NCBI GenBank assembly: GCA_018898235.1
Contig: JAHIJU010000070.1
Coordinates: forward strand, 1 to 7,675
Direction: 5' to 3'
Length of the DNA: 7,675 nt
Source of the DNA: Actinomycetota bacterium
Lineage (GTDB): Bacteria > Actinomycetota > Actinomycetes > Actinomycetales > Cellulomonadaceae
Positions 1 to 7,169 of the stretch are shown here, piece by piece. Under the pieces are notes generated by a model. The model ran no database searches. It saw only the letters and a program-made list of their open reading frames with translations, and was not told the DNA's origin. Positions within the stretch are counted from its first letter, which is position 1, and each line of letters starts with the position of its first letter. The translations under genes were made by a program, and so were the position numbers.

Positions 1-41
1 GGCCGTCCCGTCGGTGGGCGGTCCGAGGAAGGATGGCTGTC

Positions 42-482
42 ATGGTGGACAACCCACGGGCCCGGCGGTTGGCCGAGCGGGTGCAGCAGATCGTGGCGCA
101 GATGCTCGACACGCGGATCAAGGACCCCCGACTGGGGTTCGTCACGATCACCGATGTGCGCGTGACCGGCGACCTGCAGCACGCGGACATCTACTACACG
201 GTGCTCGGTGACCAGGCCGAACGGGACGGGTCCGCCGTGGCTCTGGCATCGGCGACCGGGATCATCCGCTCCGAGGTCGGCCGCCAGACCGGTGTACGAC
301 TGACCCCGACGCTCGCGTTCCACCTGGATGCGGTGCCCGAGACCGCCGCGCACCTGCAGGCGGCGCTCGACGAGGCCGCCCGCCGGGATGCCGAGGTGGC
401 GGCGCTCGCCCGCGGCGCCCAGCCGGCCGGCGAGGCCGATCCCTACCGTCGTCCCGCGCAGGACGACGACGACGAGGCCTAG
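42..482 (+). CDS. rbfA: Ribosome-binding factor A
   Basis: RbfA is a small cytoplasmic KH-fold protein that binds the immature 30S subunit and helps 16S rRNA 5'-end maturation, notably in the cold. The 146-residue product begins MVDNPRARRLAERV and contains IKDPRLGFVTITDVRVTGDL (about residues 27-46), YYTVLG and GVRLTPTLAF, all typical of RbfA. The tail has AGEADPYR (about 129-136), which I recall as common in actinobacterial RbfA, and then an acidic DDDDE end. I chose the ATG at 42 because GAGGAAGG (25-32) lies 9 nt before it. The in-frame ATG at 33 would abut that Shine-Dalgarno sequence and add only three residues. The next gene follows after 39 nt on the same strand, so they are probably co-transcribed. 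The 41 bases before this start show no recognisable gene. Confidence 0.95.
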   Translation: MVDNPRARRLAERVQQIVAQMLDTRIKDPRLGFVTITDVRVTGDLQHADIYYTVLGDQAERDGSAVALASATGIIRSEVGRQTGVRLTPTLAFHLDAVPETAAHLQAALDEAARRDAEVAALARGAQPAGEADPYRRPAQDDDDEA

Positions 483-521
483 CCCCGTGCCCAGGCCCGC
501 CGTCGGGGGACCGGTCGACTC

Positions 522-1826
522 GTGACCGAGCCCCTCGTCCGGCTTGCCGACGGCACCGTCAAACAGGTCTCCCCGCTCACCGGCACGACGGTGTGGACGG
601 TGCCGGGCCGCGGGGCCCGGCCGTTGACCGTGCCCGATCGCGAACGTCGGCCCGTCGTGGGCGGCGGCGCCGATCGGCTGTGCGTCTTCTGCTGGGATCG
701 GATGGCCGAGACGACCCCGGAGAAGAGCCGGCTGGTGGTGGACGCCGGGGGTGCGGTCCGCACGGTCCATGACGTCCCGGCGTCGCGGCTGGGCGCCGAG
801 GTCCCCGAGCTGCGCTCCTTCGGCAACCTGTTCGAGATCGTCTCGCAGCGGTACTGGCGCACCAACCACGGGACGGTCACGCCGGCACGGGTGCACCAAC
901 GGGCCCGGGACTACGTGAGCGAGCCGGCCGGGCGCGCCCAGGTGGAGGCGTTGCTCGCGGCGCGGGCCGGTGCGGCGGGCGGCGAGCCGGCGTCGCCCGG
1001 ATCGCCGCGGTGGTGGCAGGACGTCGAGGACCTGTTCGACGGTTCGCACGATGTGGTCGTGGCGCGTCGGCACCTGGTCGATGGAGCGCGGTTCACCGAT
1101 GAGCTGGCCGGTCCGGGGACGCTCGACGTGACTGAGCACCGGCGCTTCATCGCGTTCACGGTGGCCGGGCTGCGCCGGGTCTACCGGGACCAGCCGGCCG
1201 CGCGGTACGTGGCCGTCTTCCAGAACTGGCTGCGCGCGGCCGGTGCCTCCCAGGACCACCTGCACAAGCAGCTCGTCGCGATCGACGAGGACGGGCCGCA
1301 GCTCGCTCGGGAACTGGTGCTGGCGCGCTCCGATCCCGCGCTCTACCAGCACGCGGTCCTCGATCTGGCGGTCCGTCACCACCTCGTGGTGGCCCGTAAC
1401 GAGCACGCCGTGGTCGTCGCCGGCATCGGCCATCGCTACCCGTCGCTCGAGGTGTACTCCACGGCCCCGGCCCAGCTTCCGTGGGAGCACACCCCGGCAC
1501 AGGTGGACGCCTTCGCCGACCTGCTGCACGCGGTGCACGCGGCCACGGGGCCGCAGGTGCCCAGCAACGAGGAGTGGCACCATCGCCCACCCGGTGCCGA
1601 CCAGCCGATGCCATGGCGCGCCGTGATCAAGTGGCGGGTCTCGACGCTCGCGGGTTTCGAGGGCGGGACCAGGATCAACGTGAACACGATCGACCCGTGG
1701 CAGGTCGCCGACCGGGTGGTGCAGCGACTGGTCGAGCTGCGCGCCGCCGGCCTGGTGGCGCCGATGGCGATCGGTGACCAGTGCGAGGACCTCGTGCTGC
1801 GCTACGGCCAGGAGGCGGCTCGATGA
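522..1826 (+). CDS. GalT/HIT-like protein, DUF4921 family (function unknown)
   Basis: This 434-residue protein resembles the uncharacterised actinobacterial family usually labelled DUF4921, which looks like galactose-1-phosphate uridylyltransferase (GalT). Visible signs are a CVFC pair (Cys54, Cys57) and QDHLHKQL (244-251). The latter contains H246-x-H248-x-Q250, matching the GalT HPHxQ active site in which the middle His is the nucleophile that carries the nucleotide. Spacing of the Cys pair and of His246 fits the GalT zinc site, and His116 could be the remaining ligand (inference). An inserted Ala/Gly-rich stretch lies around residues 145-165. Substrate is unknown; nucleotidyl transfer or nucleotide-sugar/dinucleotide chemistry is plausible. 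The start is GTG at 522, with GGGGGA (505-510) 11 nt before it. Its stop overlaps the truB start (ATGA, 1823-1826), so translation is probably coupled. The general fold is fairly secure, the family name less so. Confidence 0.7.
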   Translation: MTEPLVRLADGTVKQVSPLTGTTVWTVPGRGARPLTVPDRERRPVVGGGADRLCVFCWDRMAETTPEKSRLVVDAGGAVRTVHDVPASRLGAEVPELRSFGNLFEIVSQRYWRTNHGTVTPARVHQRARDYVSEPAGRAQVEALLAARAGAAGGEPASPGSPRWWQDVEDLFDGSHDVVVARRHLVDGARFTDELAGPGTLDVTEHRRFIAFTVAGLRRVYRDQPAARYVAVFQNWLRAAGASQDHLHKQLVAIDEDGPQLARELVLARSDPALYQHAVLDLAVRHHLVVARNEHAVVVAGIGHRYPSLEVYSTAPAQLPWEHTPAQVDAFADLLHAVHAATGPQVPSNEEWHHRPPGADQPMPWRAVIKWRVSTLAGFEGGTRINVNTIDPWQVADRVVQRLVELRAAGLVAPMAIGDQCEDLVLRYGQEAAR

Positions 1827-2812
1827 CCGGCACCGGACAGCGGACCCAGGACGGGCCGCCCCGGCGTCCCACGGCCGATGACGGCGTGGTGGTCGTCGAC
1901 AAGCCCGCAGGCTGGACCAGCCACGACGTCGTCGCCCGGCTGAGACGGCTCGCGGGGACCCGCAAGGTGGGTCACGCCGGCACGCTGGACCCGATGGCCA
2001 CCGGTGTGCTGGTGGTCGGCATCGGGCGGGCCACCCGGCTGCTCACCTACGTGACGGGGGCCGACAAGGAGTACCTGGCCACGGTGCGGCTGGGCGCTGC
2101 GACCACGACCGACGACGCCGAGGGCGAGGTCGTGCACGCCCCCGGCGCCACCGGCCTCGACCACCAGAGGCTGCGGGACGCCATGGGCCCGCTCACGGGT
2201 GACGTGCTCCAGGTGCCCAGTGCCGTCTCGGCGATCAAGGTCGACGGGCAGCGGGCCTACGCCCGGGTCCGGGCCGGCGAGGACGTGCAGCTCGTGGCCC
2301 GTCCGGTGCACGTCGCCGCGTTCGAGCTGCTGGCGGTCCGGGAGATCGAGACCTGGACCGATCTGGACGTGCGCGTCGTGTGCTCCTCCGGCACCTATGT
2401 GCGGGCGCTGGCCCGGGACCTGGGTGACGCGCTCGGCACGGGTGGGCACCTGACGGCGTTGCGGCGCACGCGGGTCGCCGGCTTCACCCTCGACCAGGCG
2501 CGCACGCTCGACGAGCTCGCCCGCGACGGCGACCAGGCGTCCGACGGACGGCTGCCGGTGCTCAGCCCGGCGCGGGCGGCCGGCGCGGTGATGCCGGTGC
2601 GTGAGCTGACCGTCGACGAGGCACGCGAGCTGTCGTTCGGACGTGCCGTGGCCGCGACGCCCTCGGGGACGCCCGTCACCGGTCCCGTGGTCGCCGAACC
2701 GCCCGTCACCGGTCCCGTAGCCGCCGTCGGGCCGGACGGCCGGCTGGTCGCCGTGCTCACGGTGCGCGACGGGCTGGCCCGGCCGGTGCTGGTGCTGGCG
2801 CCGGCGCACTGA
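1823..2812 (+). CDS. truB: tRNA pseudouridine(55) synthase
   Basis: TruB converts uridine 55 in the T-loop of tRNAs to pseudouridine. The 329-residue product carries the signature KVGHAGTLDPMATGVL (48-63), with Asp56 as the expected catalytic aspartate, then ADKEY (80-84) whose Tyr84 matches the active-site tyrosine. AIKVDGQRAYARVRAGEDV and GTYVRALARDLG follow. The C-terminal region (VRELTVDEARELSFGRAV...GPDGRLVAVL) is the small RNA-binding type domain of actinobacterial TruB. It is interrupted by a Pro/Val/Gly/Thr-rich duplicated stretch (284-303), described separately. I chose ATG at 1823, which overlaps the previous stop and has GGAGG (1811-1815) 7 nt upstream. An ATG-type start at 1781 in the same frame would run 46 nt into the preceding gene and add a non-family leader. 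The first 20 residues before GVVVVDKPAGWTSH are poorly conserved. Confidence 0.96.
   Translation: MTGTGQRTQDGPPRRPTADDGVVVVDKPAGWTSHDVVARLRRLAGTRKVGHAGTLDPMATGVLVVGIGRATRLLTYVTGADKEYLATVRLGAATTTDDAEGEVVHAPGATGLDHQRLRDAMGPLTGDVLQVPSAVSAIKVDGQRAYARVRAGEDVQLVARPVHVAAFELLAVREIETWTDLDVRVVCSSGTYVRALARDLGDALGTGGHLTALRRTRVAGFTLDQARTLDELARDGDQASDGRLPVLSPARAAGAVMPVRELTVDEARELSFGRAVAATPSGTPVTGPVVAEPPVTGPVAAVGPDGRLVAVLTVRDGLARPVLVLAPAH
2671..2730 (+). repeat. 30-bp in-frame tandem duplication inside truB
   Basis: The 18-base word GCCCGTCACCGGTCCCGT occurs at 2671-2688 and again at 2701-2718, exactly 30 nt apart, and similarity continues weakly into the next 12 bases of each unit. Because the period is 30, the frame is kept and the protein gains PVTGPVVAEP followed by PVTGPVAAVG (residues 284-303). 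The stretch sits between two conserved parts of the C-terminal domain, so it looks like an expanded surface loop. Whether it varies between strains cannot be told from one sequence. Confidence 0.8.
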
Positions 2813-2892
2813 CGTCCGGCGAGGAGCGAGGGTGCACGTGGCCGCCGTACGAGATGGCAGGCTGTGGCGTCGGGGTTGTCGGAAGGAGCGGT

Positions 2893-3897
2893 GTGCAGGT
2901 CTGGCGTGACGTCGAGCAGGTGCCGGCGGACTTCGGTCCCTCGGCCGTGACCATCGGGAACTTCGACGGTGTGCACCGGGGGCATCAGAGCGTGCTCACC
3001 GCCGTCGCCCACGACGCCCGTGCGACCGGGCTGGCCTCGGTGGCCCTCACGTTCACGCCGCACCCGCTGCAGGTGCACCGGCCGGACAGCGCACCGCCGT
3101 TGCTCACGGGCGACGCCGATCGCCTGGAGCTCCTGGGCCGCACCGGGCTGGACGCGGTGCTGCTGTGCACCTACACGCTGGCCTTCGCTGCGCAGACGCC
3201 CGAGGAGTTCGTGCGCACCTACCTGGTGGACGGCCTGCACGCCCAGGTGGTCGTCGTGGGTCGGGACGTGCGGTTCGGCCGGGGCAACGCCGGCGATCTG
3301 TCGACGATGCAGGAGCTGGGCGCCCGCCTGGGGTTCCGGGTCGAGGTGGTCGAGGACGTGACGGCGCCCAGCGACAACCGTGCGCCCGAGCTCGACGGTG
3401 AGCGGGTGCCGCGTCGCTGGTCGTCCACCTGGGTGCGCGAGCTCCTGGCCGAGGGCCGGGTCGCCGAGGCCGCCCTGGTGCTCGGACGTCGGCACCGCAT
3501 CCGCGGTCTGGTGGTCCACGGCGACGCCCGCGGACGCGAGCTGGGCTACCCGACGGCGAACCTGGACCCGGCGGCGAGCGGGATGGTGCCGGCCGACGGC
3601 GTCTACGCCGGGTGGCTGCGCTGCACGCGGACCAGCGACGGGACCCCGCTGGGCGAGGGCGGGCCGATGCTGCCGGCCGCCGTCTCGATCGGCACGAACC
3701 CCACGTTCGACGGTGCCCAGCGCCGGGTCGAGGCCTACGTACTCGACCGTACGGACCTGGACCTGTACGGCCAGGAGGTGGTGCTGGAGCTCGTCGAACG
3801 GCTGCGCCCGACGCTGCGCTTCTCCTCGGTCGACGAGCTGCTGGTCACCATGGCCGACGATGTCGCGCGGGTCCGGCAGGTGCTGACCGGGAGCTGA
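2893..3897 (+). CDS. ribF: Bifunctional riboflavin kinase/FAD synthetase
   Basis: RibF phosphorylates riboflavin to FMN and then adenylylates FMN to FAD, supplying flavin cofactors in the cytoplasm. The 334-residue product has an N-terminal nucleotidyltransferase domain with TIGNFDGVHRGHQ (20-32; the GVHRGH element is the nucleotide-binding HxGH-type motif). FTPHP and VVVGRDVRFGRGNAGD follow in that domain. The C-terminal flavokinase domain has IRGLVVHGDARGRELGYPTANL, with PTAN at 220-223, and ends with the usual YGQEVVLELVERLRP. The GTG at 2893 is preferred: GGAAGGAG (2881-2888) lies 4 nt before it, and the resulting MQVWRDVEQVP matches the MQ.W start I recall from other actinobacterial RibF proteins. 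The ATG at 2854 would add 13 atypical residues. The gene is 80 nt after truB, enough room for its own promoter, but I could not identify a convincing one. Confidence 0.95.
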   Translation: MQVWRDVEQVPADFGPSAVTIGNFDGVHRGHQSVLTAVAHDARATGLASVALTFTPHPLQVHRPDSAPPLLTGDADRLELLGRTGLDAVLLCTYTLAFAAQTPEEFVRTYLVDGLHAQVVVVGRDVRFGRGNAGDLSTMQELGARLGFRVEVVEDVTAPSDNRAPELDGERVPRRWSSTWVRELLAEGRVAEAALVLGRRHRIRGLVVHGDARGRELGYPTANLDPAASGMVPADGVYAGWLRCTRTSDGTPLGEGGPMLPAAVSIGTNPTFDGAQRRVEAYVLDRTDLDLYGQEVVLELVERLRPTLRFSSVDELLVTMADDVARVRQVLTGS

Positions 3898-3904
3898 CGG
3901 CGCA

Positions 3905-3926
3905 GGCCCCGGGGCCGGCGGCCCCG
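3905..3926. terminator. GC-rich hairpin between convergent ribF and metB-like genes
   Basis: The 31-nt gap between the two convergent stop codons contains CGGGGCC (3910-3916), loop GGC and GGCCCCG (3920-3926), a perfect 7-bp stem. An overlapping perfect palindrome GGCCCCGGGGCC (3905-3916) offers an alternative fold. There is no T-run on either side, so it is not a canonical intrinsic terminator. Actinobacterial terminators often lack T-runs, and the position suits a shared bidirectional terminator. Assignment is by position and structure only. Confidence 0.5.
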
Positions 3927-3928
3927 AC

Positions 3929-5128
3929 TCAGAGGCCGGCCAGGGCCGTCGCGAGGTCGTCCAGCAGGTCGTCGACGTCCTCGATCCCGACCGACAGCCG
4001 AACGAGGTCGTCGGGCACCTCGAGCGCGGAGCCGGCCACCGACGCGTGGGTCATGGCCGCCGGGAGCTCGATGAGCGACTCCACCCCACCGAGCGACTCC
4101 GCCAGCGTGAACAGCCTGGTCGCCGCGCACAGCGCCCTGGCCCGCTCGGATGATCCGACCCGGAGGGACACGATGCCGCCGAACCCGCGCATCTGCCGGG
4201 CCGCCACCGCATGCCCGGGGTCGTCCGGCAGGCCCGGGTAGTGCACGGAGGTGACGCCCGGGTGCCCGGCCAGGAACTGGGCGACGGCCAGCGCGTTCGT
4301 CTGGTGGCGTTCCATCCGGACGGCCAGCGTGCGCAGGCCGCGCAGCGTGAGCCAGGCGTCGAACGGTCCGGCGACGGCGCCCGCCGCGTTGTGCAGGAAC
4401 CCGACGGCATCGGCCAGCGACGTGGTCCCGGTGGGTCCGGTGCGCCCACCGGGCAGTGTGGCGTCCGGCGCGGTGACGAGCGCGCCCCCGACGACATCGG
4501 AGTGCCCGCCGACGTACTTGGTGGTCGAGTGCACGACGACGTCCGCACCGAGCGTCAGTGGGGTCTGCAGGTACGGGGTGGCGAAGGTGTTGTCGACGAC
4601 GAGCAGGGCGCCCGCACGGTGGGCGACCTTGGACAGCGCGGCGATGTCGGACACCCGCAGCAACGGGTTGGTCGGGGTCTCGACCCAGACCAGGCGCGTG
4701 CGGCCCGGCTGGATCGCGGCGGCCACGGCCGCGGCGTCGGTGAGCCTGGCCGGGGTGTGGTCCACCTGCCAGCCGCCGAGCACCCGGGCGATCAGCCGGT
4801 AGGTGCCGCCGTAGGCGTCGTCGGGCACGACGACGTGGTCGCCGGGGCGCAGCACGGCCCGCAGCAGCGTGTCCTCGGCCGCCAGACCGGAGGCGAACGC
4901 GAAGCCGCGGTCACCGTGCTCGAGATCGGCCAGGGCGGTCTCGAGCGCCGTCCGGGTCGGGTTCGCCGACCGGGAGTACTCGTAACCGGAGCGCAGCCCG
5001 CCGACCCCGTCCTGGGCGTAGGTCGAGACCTGGTAGATCGGCGGCACGACGGCCCCGGTCAGCGGATCGGGGGACTGTCCGGCGTGGATCGCGCGGGTGG
5101 CGAAGCCGTCGGTGTGGTCGGTGCTCAT
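3929..5128 (-). CDS. metB: Cystathionine gamma-synthase/gamma-lyase family PLP enzyme
   Basis: This is a 399-residue Cys/Met-metabolism PLP enzyme (fold type I), expected to form tetramers. Visible active-site elements are GYEYSRSANPTR (48-59; Tyr51 and Arg53 bind the cofactor phosphate of the neighbouring subunit), DDAYGGTYR with Tyr106 stacking on PLP, VVDNTF with Asp179, and HSTTKYVGGHSD with Lys204 as the Schiff-base lysine. LAESLGGVESLIELPAAMTHASV (342-364) is the C-terminal substrate-binding segment. Family members act either as gamma-synthase (O-acyl-homoserine plus cysteine to cystathionine) or as gamma-lyase (cystathionine to cysteine, 2-oxobutyrate and ammonia). Sequence alone does not settle which. 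Pairing with cbs favours a gamma-lyase role in reverse transsulfuration. The ATG at 5128 overlaps the cbs stop (ATGA on the minus strand), suggesting translational coupling. The symbol follows common actinobacterial naming and does not assert the reaction. Confidence 0.9.
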   Translation of the reverse strand: MSTDHTDGFATRAIHAGQSPDPLTGAVVPPIYQVSTYAQDGVGGLRSGYEYSRSANPTRTALETALADLEHGDRGFAFASGLAAEDTLLRAVLRPGDHVVVPDDAYGGTYRLIARVLGGWQVDHTPARLTDAAAVAAAIQPGRTRLVWVETPTNPLLRVSDIAALSKVAHRAGALLVVDNTFATPYLQTPLTLGADVVVHSTTKYVGGHSDVVGGALVTAPDATLPGGRTGPTGTTSLADAVGFLHNAAGAVAGPFDAWLTLRGLRTLAVRMERHQTNALAVAQFLAGHPGVTSVHYPGLPDDPGHAVAARQMRGFGGIVSLRVGSSERARALCAATRLFTLAESLGGVESLIELPAAMTHASVAGSALEVPDDLVRLSVGIEDVDDLLDDLATALAGL

Positions 5129-6525
5129 CGGGTGGCGTGCTCCAGAAGGTCGGCCCGGGTCAGGACGCCGACCGGGTGGCCGTCCTCCACCACGAGCAGG
5201 GCATCGGCGTCGCGCAACGCCTTGGTCGCACTCTGCGCGGACTCGTGGGCCCCCACCTGGGGCAGCGGGGCGCCCATGTGCCGCGACACCGGGTCGGACA
5301 GCTGCGCGCCGCCCGAGTACAACGCGTCCAGCAGCTCGCGCTCGGTGACCGAGCCGGCCACCTCGCCCACGGTCACCGGTGGCTCGGCGCTGACCACGGG
5401 GACCTGGGAGACGTCGAACTCGCGCAGGATCGCGATGGCGTCGCGGACGGTCTCGCCCGGATGCGTGTGCACCAGATCGGGCAGCCCGCCGCTCTTGCCG
5501 TGCAGCACGTCGCTGACCGTCGCCTCACCGTCCTGGGCCGGAAGGAAGCCGTACGAGCGCATCCACGGGTCGGAGAAGATCTTCGACAGGTACCCGCGCC
5601 CGGAGTCGGGCAGCAGCACGACGATGACGGCCTCGCGGGCCGCCGCCGGGTCCTGCTCCTCCAGCCGTCGGGCCACCCGCAGCGCGGCCACCACGGCCAT
5701 CCCCGAGGAGCCGCCGACGAGCAGCGCCTCCTCGGTCGCCAGCCGACGGGTCATCGTGAACGACTCGGCGTCGCCGATCGCCTCGATCTCGTCCGGCACC
5801 GTCGGGTCGTAGGCCCCCGGCCAGAAGTCCTCGCCCACGCCCTCGACGAGGTACGGCCGCCCCGCCCCGCCGGAGTAGACCGACCCGAGCGGGTCGGCGC
5901 CGACCACGGTGACTGGTCCGGAGGTGCGCCGGCTGCTGACGTCGTGCAGGTAGCGGCCGGTGCCGGTGATCGTGCCGCCGGTACCGACCCCCGTGACGAA
6001 GTGGGTGAGGCGCCCGTCGGTGGCCTGCCAGATCTCCGGCCCGGTGGAGGCGTAGTGGCTGGCCGGGCCGTCGGGGTTGGCGTACTGGTTCGGCTTCCAG
6101 GCCCCGGGGGTCTGCGCGACGAGGCGGTCGGCGACGCTGTAGTACGAGGCGGGGTCGTCGGGCGCGACCGCGGTGGGGGTGAGCACGACCTGCGCCCCGT
6201 AGGCCCGCAGCACGTCGACCTTCTCGCTGCTCACCTTGTCCGGGCACACGAAGATGCAGCGGTAGCCGCGGGCCGCCGCGACCAGCGCCAGGCCGACGCC
6301 GGTGTTCCCGCTGGTGGGCTCGATGATCGTGCCGCCGGGGAGCAGCTCCCCACGCTCCTCGGCGCCCTGCACGAGGCGGGCGGCGATACGGTCCTTCACC
6401 GACCCGCCCGGGTTGAGGTACTCGACCTTGGCCAGCACGGTCGCCGACAGTCCGTCCGTGACCGAGGAGAGCCGGACCAGCGGGGTGTGGCCGACGAGAT
6501 CGGCGATGTGCTCGGCGTACTGCAT
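5125..6525 (-). CDS. cbs: Cystathionine beta-synthase
   Basis: This enzyme condenses homocysteine with serine to cystathionine, the first step of reverse transsulfuration. The 466-residue product has a fold-type II PLP core: NPGGSVKDR (38-46) with Lys44 as the PLP lysine, EPTSGNTGVGLAL (69-81), NQYANPDGPASHY (146-158), and the phosphate-binding loop GVGTGGTITG (179-188). Two regulatory CBS domains follow, at roughly 335-400 and 408-464 (SVTERELLDAL; VGVLTRADLLEHA). Unlike the human enzyme there is no N-terminal haem-binding extension, as usual in bacteria. The CBS domains may bind a nucleotide or S-adenosylmethionine; the ligand is not predictable here. I chose ATG at 6525 because GAGGAG (6535-6540, minus strand) sits 9 nt upstream. 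The longer frame from 6630 would overlap the upstream gene and add 35 non-family residues. The upstream stop codon partly overlaps this ribosome-binding site. Confidence 0.94.
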   Translation of the reverse strand: MQYAEHIADLVGHTPLVRLSSVTDGLSATVLAKVEYLNPGGSVKDRIAARLVQGAEERGELLPGGTIIEPTSGNTGVGLALVAAARGYRCIFVCPDKVSSEKVDVLRAYGAQVVLTPTAVAPDDPASYYSVADRLVAQTPGAWKPNQYANPDGPASHYASTGPEIWQATDGRLTHFVTGVGTGGTITGTGRYLHDVSSRRTSGPVTVVGADPLGSVYSGGAGRPYLVEGVGEDFWPGAYDPTVPDEIEAIGDAESFTMTRRLATEEALLVGGSSGMAVVAALRVARRLEEQDPAAAREAVIVVLLPDSGRGYLSKIFSDPWMRSYGFLPAQDGEATVSDVLHGKSGGLPDLVHTHPGETVRDAIAILREFDVSQVPVVSAEPPVTVGEVAGSVTERELLDALYSGGAQLSDPVSRHMGAPLPQVGAHESAQSATKALRDADALLVVEDGHPVGVLTRADLLEHATR

Positions 6526-6538
6526 GCGGCGCTGCTCC

Positions 6539-7162
6539 TCAGGACTGGACGCGGACGGCGTAGCTCGGGTCGATCCGGTAGCCCACGCCCCAGACCGTCG
6601 CGACGAGGTCGGCCAGTCCAGTCTTGGCACGGAGTCGGCGCACGTGCACGTCGATGGTGCGGGTGCCGGCCGAGAGCTCGTGACCGTGCCAGACGGCCTC
6701 GAGCAGCTCGGCGCGGGGGACGGTGCGCCCTTCGGCCCTGGCCAGGTGCACGAGCAGCGCCGTCTCCTGGGCGGTGAGCTCGATGTGACGACCCGAGGCG
6801 GTCACGGTGCGGCGCAGCGGGTCGACCACGACATCGGCCTCGGGTGCGAGCCGGTCGAGCCGGTCACGGAAGGTCGAGGTGCGGTCGCTCGGCAACGAGC
6901 GGGTCGGCTGCCCGGGGGAGGAGACCACCGCCCGGGCGCGGGCCTGCGGGAACCACTCCCCGGCCAGCTCGGCCAGGGTGGCGACGACACGGAGCACCTC
7001 GGCGGGGTCCTGGTCCTCGACGGCGGACAGGTCGACCGACAGGACGAAGCCCCGGCTCGGGCCGGCCGGCCGTGGGGTGGGCGGGCGGGCCGCGGTGCGT
7101 GCTGCACCAAGTCGCTGCGCATGACGTGCGGGTGCGGGCGAGGAGGCGAGTGCGAGGGGCAT
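6539..7162 (-). CDS. OmpR/PhoB-type winged-helix regulator lacking a receiver domain
   Basis: The 207-residue product has a C-terminal winged-helix DNA-binding domain of the OmpR/PhoB type (about 113-197): VVDPLRRTVTASGRHIELTA, LTAQETALLVHLAR, then the recognition helix region SAGTRTIDVHVRRLRAKTG (164-182) and wing VATVWGVGYRID (188-199). There is no receiver domain, phospho-accepting aspartate or membrane segment. Residues 1-38 are a Pro/Ala/Arg-rich low-complexity leader, and 39-112 form an unassigned section with VLSVDLSAVEDQDPAEVLRVVATLAEL-like helical character, possibly a sensing or dimer region. Start 7162 is tentative: the ribosome-binding site is weak (GGGA about 6 nt upstream), and a start further in cannot be excluded because the first 38 residues look unconserved. 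It ends 13 nt before cbs and is likely co-transcribed with it, suggesting autoregulation and control of the transsulfuration genes (inference). It has no known name that I recognise. Confidence 0.8.
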   Translation of the reverse strand: MPLALASSPAPARHAQRLGAARTAARPPTPRPAGPSRGFVLSVDLSAVEDQDPAEVLRVVATLAELAGEWFPQARARAVVSSPGQPTRSLPSDRTSTFRDRLDRLAPEADVVVDPLRRTVTASGRHIELTAQETALLVHLARAEGRTVPRAELLEAVWHGHELSAGTRTIDVHVRRLRAKTGLADLVATVWGVGYRIDPSYAVRVQS

Positions 7163-7169
7163 GGCAGAT

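Noticed and set aside
1..41. Possible 3' end of an upstream gene such as infB
   Set aside because: Only 41 bases are present before rbfA and none of the frames shows a recognisable C-terminus.
1802..2809. 335-codon minus-strand frame opposite truB
   Set aside because: It mirrors truB codon for codon, has a His/Arg/Gly-rich translation and no recognisable domain.
2833..2863. TGCACG ... CAGGCT as a ribF promoter
   Set aside because: The spacer is 19 nt and neither hexamer is a good match; read-through from truB explains ribF expression equally well.
2395..3519. 374-codon minus-strand frame across the truB-ribF junction
   Set aside because: It is antisense to two well-supported genes and has no motif or credible ribosome-binding site.
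4211..5812. Long plus-strand open frames (also 5137-6777 and 6302-7342) opposite metB, cbs and the regulator
   Set aside because: They are antisense to clearly recognised enzymes, encode Arg/Gly/Val-rich sequence without family motifs, and arise from high-GC third-position bias.
5125..6630. Longer cbs product starting at 6630
   Set aside because: The extra 35 residues do not look like CBS, overlap the upstream gene, and the ATG at 6525 has a good ribosome-binding site at the right distance.
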